Positions 56,949-64,000 of a DNA stretch of 64,000 bases are shown here, in pieces. The stretch is from Agrobacterium fabrum str. C58. GTDB lineage: Bacteria > Pseudomonadota > Alphaproteobacteria > Rhizobiales > Rhizobiaceae. The stretch is taken from the NCBI RefSeq assembly GCF_000092025.1, contig NC_003063.2:1238501-1302500 (forward strand). Direction: 5' to 3'. Each line of letters begins with the position of its first letter. Position 1 is the first letter of the stretch. The notes below the pieces were generated by a model. The model searched no databases. It saw nothing but the letters and a program-made list of their open reading frames with translations, and was not told where the DNA came from. Both the position numbers and the translations under genes were made by a program.

Positions 56949-58031
56949 GTGGCGAAGCTTCCCGTCGAAAAAATGCGCGAGTTGGAACGACGTTTCGGCG
57001 AGATCGAAGCGCGCATGTCGGCCGGCCCGGCAGCGGATGTCTATGTGAAGCTGGCTTCGGAATATTCCGAACTTGAGCCGGTGGTGAAGAAAATCCGCGA
57101 CTACGAAAAAGCGATTTCCGAGGCCGCTGATCTGGAAGCGCTGCTTGCCGATAAAACCACCGACAAGGACATGCGCGATCTGGCGGAAATGGAGTTGCCG
57201 GAGGTCGAGACGCGCATCCGTGAGCTTGAAAAGGACATGCAGGTCCTTTTGCTTCCCAAGGATGCGGCGGATGAAAAAAGCGCGATCCTTGAAATTCGCG
57301 CCGGCACCGGCGGGTCCGAGGCAGCTCTTTTCGCCGGCGATCTGTTCCGCATGTATGAGCGCTTCGCTGCGACCAAGGGCTGGAAGGTGGAAGTGCTTTC
57401 CGCCAGCGAAGGCGAAGCGGGCGGTTACAAGGAAATCATCGCCACGATCACCGGGCGAGGGGTGTTCTCCAAGCTGAAATTCGAATCCGGCGTGCACCGT
57501 GTGCAACGTGTGCCGGAAACGGAAGCGAGCGGCCGCATCCACACCTCTGCCGCCACCGTCGCAGTCCTTCCTGAAGCCGAAGACATCGACGTCGAAATCC
57601 GCCCGGAAGATATCCGCATCGACACGATGCGTGCTTCGGGCGCAGGTGGCCAGCACGTCAACACCACCGACTCCGCCGTTCGCATCACCCATCTTCCAAC
57701 GGGCCTGATCGTCACCAGCTCGGAAAAATCGCAGCACCAGAACCGTGCCAAAGCCATGCAGGTTCTTCGCTCCCGCCTTTACGACATCGAGCGTCAGAAG
57801 GTGGACAGCGAACGCTCCGCCGACCGCAAGAGCCAGGTCGGTTCCGGCGACCGTTCCGAACGTATCCGCACTTATAATTTTCCGCAGGGCCGTGTTACCG
57901 ATCACCGCATCAATCTCACGCTCTATAAGCTGGATCGCGTGATCGAAGGCGAGATCGATGAACTTGTGGATGCGCTGATCGCCGATTATCAGGCCGGCCA
58001 GCTGGCGCAACTTGGCGAACAACAGCTTTGA
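56949..58031 (+). CDS. prfA: Peptide chain release factor 1
   Basis: A 360-residue RF1. The start is GTG at 56949, and the peptide begins [16 protein letters not shown] is at residues 233-235 (SGAGGQHVN), the glutamine methylated by PrmC. It ends translation at UAA and UAG. Its stop overlaps the start of prmC by four bases, which couples RF1 to its methylase. Confidence 0.95.
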   Translation: MAKLPVEKMRELERRFGEIEARMSAGPAADVYVKLASEYSELEPVVKKIRDYEKAISEAADLEALLADKTTDKDMRDLAEMELPEVETRIRELEKDMQVLLLPKDAADEKSAILEIRAGTGGSEAALFAGDLFRMYERFAATKGWKVEVLSASEGEAGGYKEIIATITGRGVFSKLKFESGVHRVQRVPETEASGRIHTSAATVAVLPEAEDIDVEIRPEDIRIDTMRASGAGGQHVNTTDSAVRITHLPTGLIVTSSEKSQHQNRAKAMQVLRSRLYDIERQKVDSERSADRKSQVGSGDRSERIRTYNFPQGRVTDHRINLTLYKLDRVIEGEIDELVDALIADYQAGQLAQLGEQQL

Positions 58032-58897
58032 GCGGCGGCGGTGACGCAACGGTTTCGGCAGAGCTTATCGCCGCCCGCAAACGGCTGCAGGCGGCTGGTG
58101 TCGCCGATCCGCTCGTTGATGCCCGCCTGCTGATTGCTGATGTCACCGGTTTCTCACTGACAGATTTCGTGATGAAACCTGAGCATCCAGTCACGCAGGA
58201 CGAAAGCGCTCGTATTGCGGCTATGATCGAAAGGCGGGCTGAGGGTGAACCCGTGCATCGCATTCTCGGCCACCGCGAATTTCATGGCCTTGATCTTCTT
58301 CTGTCGAAGGAAACGCTCGAACCGCGCCCGGATACAGAGGTTCTCGTCGATACGCTGTTGCCGGCGTTAAAAGAGGCGGTTTCCCGAAAGGGTAGCGCCC
58401 GCATTCTGGATTTGGGCACGGGAACGGGTGCGATCTGTCTGGCGCTTTTAAAGGAATGTGCGCAGGCGTCCGGTATCGGTAGTGATATTTCAGCCGATGC
58501 GCTGGAAACGGCTGCTAAAAATGCCGCTCGAAATGGTCTCGATTCACGCTTCGAAACCATTCGCAGTAACTGGTTTGAAAAAATCTCTGGTCGCTTTGAC
58601 ATAATTGTGTCGAATCCGCCCTATATAAGAACGGATATCGTCGCAACGCTCGACCCAGAGGTTCGTAACCACGATCCGATGGCCGCGCTGGACGGAGGTC
58701 AGGACGGCCTTGCACCGTACCGCCTCATTGCTGCCGACGCAGGCCGCTTTCTTGTGGAAAACGGGACTGTCGGTGTGGAGATCGGTTTCGATCAAAGGCT
58801 TGATGTTTCCGCTATATTTGCTTCTCACGGCTTCTCTCTTCTGGATGCCGTGAAGGATTATGGCGGTAACGACAGAGTTTTGACCTTCCGGAGATAG
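58028..58897 (+). CDS. prmC: Release factor glutamine methyltransferase
   Basis: A 289-residue SAM-dependent methylase. SAM motif [15 protein letters not shown]; catalytic NPPY at residues 196-199 ([11 protein letters not shown]). It methylates the GGQ glutamine of RF1 and RF2. The start appears to be a rare TTG at 58028 that overlaps the prfA stop (TTGA), which should keep output low and coupled. A later start would cut into the N-terminal domain. Confidence 0.93.
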   Translation: MSGGGDATVSAELIAARKRLQAAGVADPLVDARLLIADVTGFSLTDFVMKPEHPVTQDESARIAAMIERRAEGEPVHRILGHREFHGLDLLLSKETLEPRPDTEVLVDTLLPALKEAVSRKGSARILDLGTGTGAICLALLKECAQASGIGSDISADALETAAKNAARNGLDSRFETIRSNWFEKISGRFDIIVSNPPYIRTDIVATLDPEVRNHDPMAALDGGQDGLAPYRLIAADAGRFLVENGTVGVEIGFDQRLDVSAIFASHGFSLLDAVKDYGGNDRVLTFRR

Positions 58898-58991
58898 TTG
58901 TTCGCGATATGTCTGCGGATTTTTTGCAAGGATATTTTGCACAGCAAAAGAAAAGGCTTGGATTTCCGCGGGAAGCGGGATAGTTTGCGCC

Positions 58992-59096
58992 CACATGCCG
59001 GGTGGCTGAGGACGAATTTAGATTCGTCAGGGTATGGGTCTCAGTCCCGAAGCGGGTTCTTTTAGAACCCTGAAGGCTGGGCGTTTCCGGCATGTG
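58992..59096 (+). ncRNA. Strongly structured RNA candidate between prmC and the DUF4167 gene
   Basis: A 105-nt element closed by a perfect 10-bp stem (CACATGCCGG 58992-59001 with CCGGCATGTG 59087-59096). Inside are hairpin GACGAAT/ATTCGTC (59011-59028), a stem GGCTGAG/CTCAGTC around it (59004-59010 with 59040-59046), hairpin GGGTTCT/AGAACCC (59054-59070), and an unpaired 3' strand. Structure is as strong on either strand; plus is assumed because both flanking genes are plus. It may be a small RNA or a leader element of the gene at 59293. Family not identified. Confidence 0.6.
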
Positions 59097-59292
59097 AATC
59101 AGTAAACTTTGTTCGCAGGTGGCTCGTTGCAGCATTTTGCGCGACCGGTCGTCATACGCGAGGTCTTGTCTGGGGTTATCTTCAGCAGGGCGCGTAGTGC
59201 AGCAATTTCAGGAAAAATTTCCAGCGGTTTTCCGCCCGGAATTGCATGAAATAATCAGATTGTCAGCAAAACAGAATTCAGGTGAGCAATTG

Positions 59293-60078
59293 ATGAGGCC
59301 AGGACAGCAGAACAAGCGCGGCCGGGGGCGTGGAAGCAACAACAATAACAATGGTGGCGGTAACAACAACAACTTCAACCGCAAGGGCGGTAACCCGCTC
59401 ACCAGGACTTATGACAGCTCCGGCCCCGATGTTAAAATCCGTGGCACAGCCCAGCACATAGCGGAAAAATACACGGCTCTGGCGCGTGACGCGCAGAGTT
59501 CCGGCGACCGCGTGATCGCTGAGAACTATCTGCAGCACGCTGAACATTATAACCGCATCATCGCGTCGGCTCAGGCCCAGATGCAGGAACGCTTCCAGCG
59601 CGACGACCGTGGCGAGTACAATGCCGCCGATGGCGACGAGATGGATATGAACGACGGCGACGATAACTTCGTTGCACCGCAGCAGCAGGGCGAACAGGTC
59701 GAGCGCGCGCAGCAGCCGGAACGCCAGGAACGTACTGAGCGGAACGAGCCACGCCAAGAGCGTCGTGAGCGTCCCGAACGCCGCGAACGGCAGGAGCGTC
59801 AGCCGCGCCAGCCGCAGGTGGCCACTGACCAGCAACCGCCGGTCTACGACGCCAGCCAGGCGCCACAGCCCGTCATCGAAGGTACGCCCATGGAAGTGGC
59901 CGTCGAGGAAGAGCAGCAGCAGGTGGAAGCACCGGCCGCAGCACCCAAGACGCGTCGGGCAACCGGTCCGCGTCCGCGTCGCCCGCGTCGCACCGCCGCT
60001 GCGGAAGGTGCCGAAGGCGAAGAAGCGCCGGCTGGTGAAGATGCTGCAGCGACGACGCTTGAGAATGCTGCTGAATAA
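59293..60078 (+). CDS. DUF4167 domain protein, putative RNA-binding
   Basis: A 261-residue alphaproteobacterial protein. The N-terminus is basic and low complexity (QQNKRGRGRG then Asn/Gly runs), the DUF4167 domain is at about residues 35-105 (IRGTAQHIAEKYTALARDAQ; ENYLQHAEHYNRIIA), and the rest is a long disordered Glu/Arg/Gln/Pro tail ending in basic RPRRPRRTAAA. The start at 59293 follows AGGTGA. Composition suggests RNA binding or condensation. No function is established. Confidence 0.85.
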   Translation: MRPGQQNKRGRGRGSNNNNNGGGNNNNFNRKGGNPLTRTYDSSGPDVKIRGTAQHIAEKYTALARDAQSSGDRVIAENYLQHAEHYNRIIASAQAQMQERFQRDDRGEYNAADGDEMDMNDGDDNFVAPQQQGEQVERAQQPERQERTERNEPRQERRERPERRERQERQPRQPQVATDQQPPVYDASQAPQPVIEGTPMEVAVEEEQQQVEAPAAAPKTRRATGPRPRRPRRTAAAEGAEGEEAPAGEDAAATTLENAAE

Positions 60079-60107
60079 GCAGCGTCAGCAAACAAGCTCT
60101 GCAATTG

Positions 60108-60134
60108 AAAAACTCCGGCTTGCCGGAGTTTTTT
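60108..60134 (+). terminator. Rho-independent terminator after the DUF4167 gene
   Basis: Stem AACTCCGG/CCGGAGTT with a CTTG loop followed by TTTT and then GTTTTTT, 30 bp past the stop. Confidence 0.88.
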
Positions 60135-60240
60135 GTTTTTTGGCGATGGGTGCGAGACCGGCCGCCGCCCAAGTCTGATCGCAGGGCGGAATTGATGCCG
60201 GTCAAGTCAGGTGAAAATTTCCCGGGTAGCGGATTTTCGC

Positions 60241-60271
60241 CCCTTTAAACCCATGAAAATGCCTCCCATAT
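60241..60271 (+). promoter_or_regulatory. Possible sigma-32 (RpoH) promoter for clpB
   Basis: CCCTTTAA (60241-60248), 16 nt, CCCATAT (60265-60271). It resembles the heat-shock pattern CTTGAA / CCCATNT with one or two mismatches in the -35 box. Position about 170 bp before clpB fits. Confidence 0.4.
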
Positions 60272-60442
60272 TCGTGCAGGATGGACGGAAACCGCATTCG
60301 CGGGCGACCGGCCATCAAGAGGCGGCAATCGTGAAATCCTATGAACACGACTGTCGTAGCGGGGCTTGCCTTTGAGGGAGCCTCAACCCTAACACCCGGA
60401 GCCGTGCCGAAAGCGGGCGGGCCGGTCTATGGAGGTTCGACT

Positions 60443-63067
<2,625 letters not shown>

Positions 63068-63071
63068 AACG

Positions 63072-63098
63072 AAAGGGCTCCGGAAACGGAGCCCTTTT
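63072..63098. terminator. Bidirectional terminator between clpB and the M23 peptidase gene
   Basis: Stem AAAGGGCTCCG/CGGAGCCCTTT with GAAA loop and TTTT on the plus side, four bases past the clpB stop region. Confidence 0.88.
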
Positions 63099-63136
63099 CA
63101 TTTGGTCGGAACTGTCGGTCTGGAATTCGCCGGCGA

Positions 63137-64000
63137 TCAGCGGCTCGCCACCTGATTGGGCTTTTCATCGATGTTGAGCAGGTTGTCGATGCGTTTTCTC
63201 TCGTCGGAGAAACGGGCCAGCGCCACACCGGAAAGCGACTTGCCGCCCGGCAGGCGCACCTTCATCGCATCCACTTTGGTGCCGTTGACGATCAGCTCGT
63301 AATGCAGATGCGCACCGGTCGAAAGGCCCGTCGAACCGACATAACCGATTACCTGACCCTGCCGGACCTTGGAACCCTCGGTGACGCCCTTGGCGATCGC
63401 GCTCTGGTGGTTATAGGATGAGACATAGCCATTGGCATGGCGGATCAGGGTCTGGTTGCCGTAACCGGAGGCCCAGCCGGCCTTTTCAACGGTGCCGTTG
63501 CCGGTGGCGATGATCGGCGTTCCACGGGCTGCTGCCCAGTCGGTACCGGTATGCATGCGGCTGAATTTCAGGACGGGATGGCGGCGCATGCCGAAACCGG
63601 AGGTCATGCGGCCGTTCGGAACGGGGTTTCGCAACAGGAATTGCCGGATGCTCTTGCCGTTCTCGTCGAAATAATCGACGCTGTTATCTTCCGGGCTCTG
63701 GAACCGGTAAAAACGTGTTTCGTTGTCACCGAACTTGGCGTTGACGTAGAGCAGCTCGGATTTGTCCGTCGCTTTGCCGTCCGCATCTTCCACCGAAAAG
63801 AAGGCTTCCAGCGTATCGGTCGGTTTAAGCTGCGCCTGGAAATCGACGCTGCTGGCAAGAAGCTTGATCAGCTGCGAGACCATGCTCTGGTTCATGCCAT
63901 AAGCGAGAGCAGCACGGTAAACCCCGTCATAGACGCTGGGCAGATCGCGGCCGGCGGCCGGTGCCGGTGTGCTGTCGAAGGCGGTCGCCACCGCGTCGAG
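63137..64000 (-). CDS. M23-family metallopeptidase, N-terminus beyond the window
   Basis: The C-terminal 287 codons of a LytM-type peptidase; the frame stays open to the window edge. Zinc ligands appear as HTGTD (within RMHTGTDWAAARGTPI) and HLHYEL, the usual HxxxD and HxH set of active endopeptidases. A central SH3-like or CSD-like region (FYRFQSPEDNSVDYFDENGK) precedes it. It probably cleaves peptidoglycan cross-links in the periplasm. Converges with clpB. Confidence 0.9.
   Translation of the reverse strand, partial: LDAVATAFDSTPAPAAGRDLPSVYDGVYRAALAYGMNQSMVSQLIKLLASSVDFQAQLKPTDTLEAFFSVEDADGKATDKSELLYVNAKFGDNETRFYRFQSPEDNSVDYFDENGKSIRQFLLRNPVPNGRMTSGFGMRRHPVLKFSRMHTGTDWAAARGTPIIATGNGTVEKAGWASGYGNQTLIRHANGYVSSYNHQSAIAKGVTEGSKVRQGQVIGYVGSTGLSTGAHLHYELIVNGTKVDAMKVRLPGGKSLSGVALARFSDERKRIDNLLNIDEKPNQVASR

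Noticed and set aside
59001..59080. GGCTGAGG-like segment suggesting a TPP or ZTP riboswitch
   Set aside because: The other conserved strands of both riboswitches are missing and the downstream gene is unrelated to thiamine or purines.

Overview
The window looks like a chromosomal segment of a Rhizobiaceae alphaproteobacterium, most likely the Agrobacterium tumefaciens group. The reasons are the putA/putR pair with an Lrp-type activator, the nepR-ecfG/phyR general stress locus, the carboxy(nor)spermidine route to spermidine, an rkpK-lpsL pair, a DUF4167 protein and high-GC coding throughout. There is no prophage, insertion sequence, CRISPR array, tRNA or rRNA. The organism call is an inference from gene content.

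Layout. 1-14.3 kb is a catabolic region: the end of an enolase-superfamily gene, a luciferase-like flavin oxidoreductase, a LysR regulator, and a nine-gene rightward array. The array holds a Liv-type ABC importer, a GMC oxidoreductase, a 3-hydroxyisobutyrate-dehydrogenase-like enzyme, an acetoacetyl-CoA-synthetase-like ligase and a 3-hydroxybutyrate-dehydrogenase-like SDR, followed by an AraC regulator. Its substrate is unknown. 14.3-17.7 kb has a small membrane protein and PQQ glucose dehydrogenase. 17.7-26.8 kb is a stress block: DUF892, MgtC-like, a DAO-type oxidoreductase with TIGR02588/TIGR02587 proteins, DUF296, DJ-1/PfpI, a small protein, then an N-formylglutamate-amidohydrolase-like / DUF1704 metallopeptidase / ATP-grasp operon. 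26.8-40.4 kb holds UDP-glucuronate genes, a DMT exporter, LysR plus amaB-type aldehyde dehydrogenase, an Ssu-type importer, and putA/putR. 40.4-46 kb is the general stress response core: ecfG, nepR, phyR, two HWE kinases, a strong gsrN-like small RNA candidate, and a PRC-barrel protein. 46-53 kb carries galE, a YqjE/YqjD-like pair, the spermidine genes and a DbpA-like helicase. 53-64 kb is housekeeping: lysC, ptsP, prfA, prmC, a structured RNA candidate, DUF4167, clpB and a truncated M23 peptidase gene.

The main theme is the general stress response. Reading by eye for the EcfG promoter pattern (GGAAC, 16-17 nt, CGTT; relaxed form GGAAC N18-19 TT) gives good matches at phyR, the PRC-barrel gene, the DUF883-holin pair, the TIGR02587 operon and the DJ-1 operon. 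Slightly weaker matches lie before nepR, DUF892, mgtC-like, the DUF1704 operon and the small RNA. So much of the otherwise unlinked accessory content appears to be one regulon whose switch (PhyR-NepR-EcfG) is encoded in the same window.

The two most interesting items are the minus-strand RNA at about 43286-43400, which has the architecture of Caulobacter GsrN, and the stress-linked amidohydrolase / HExxxH metallopeptidase / ATP-grasp operon at 23.0-26.8 kb, which has no assigned product.
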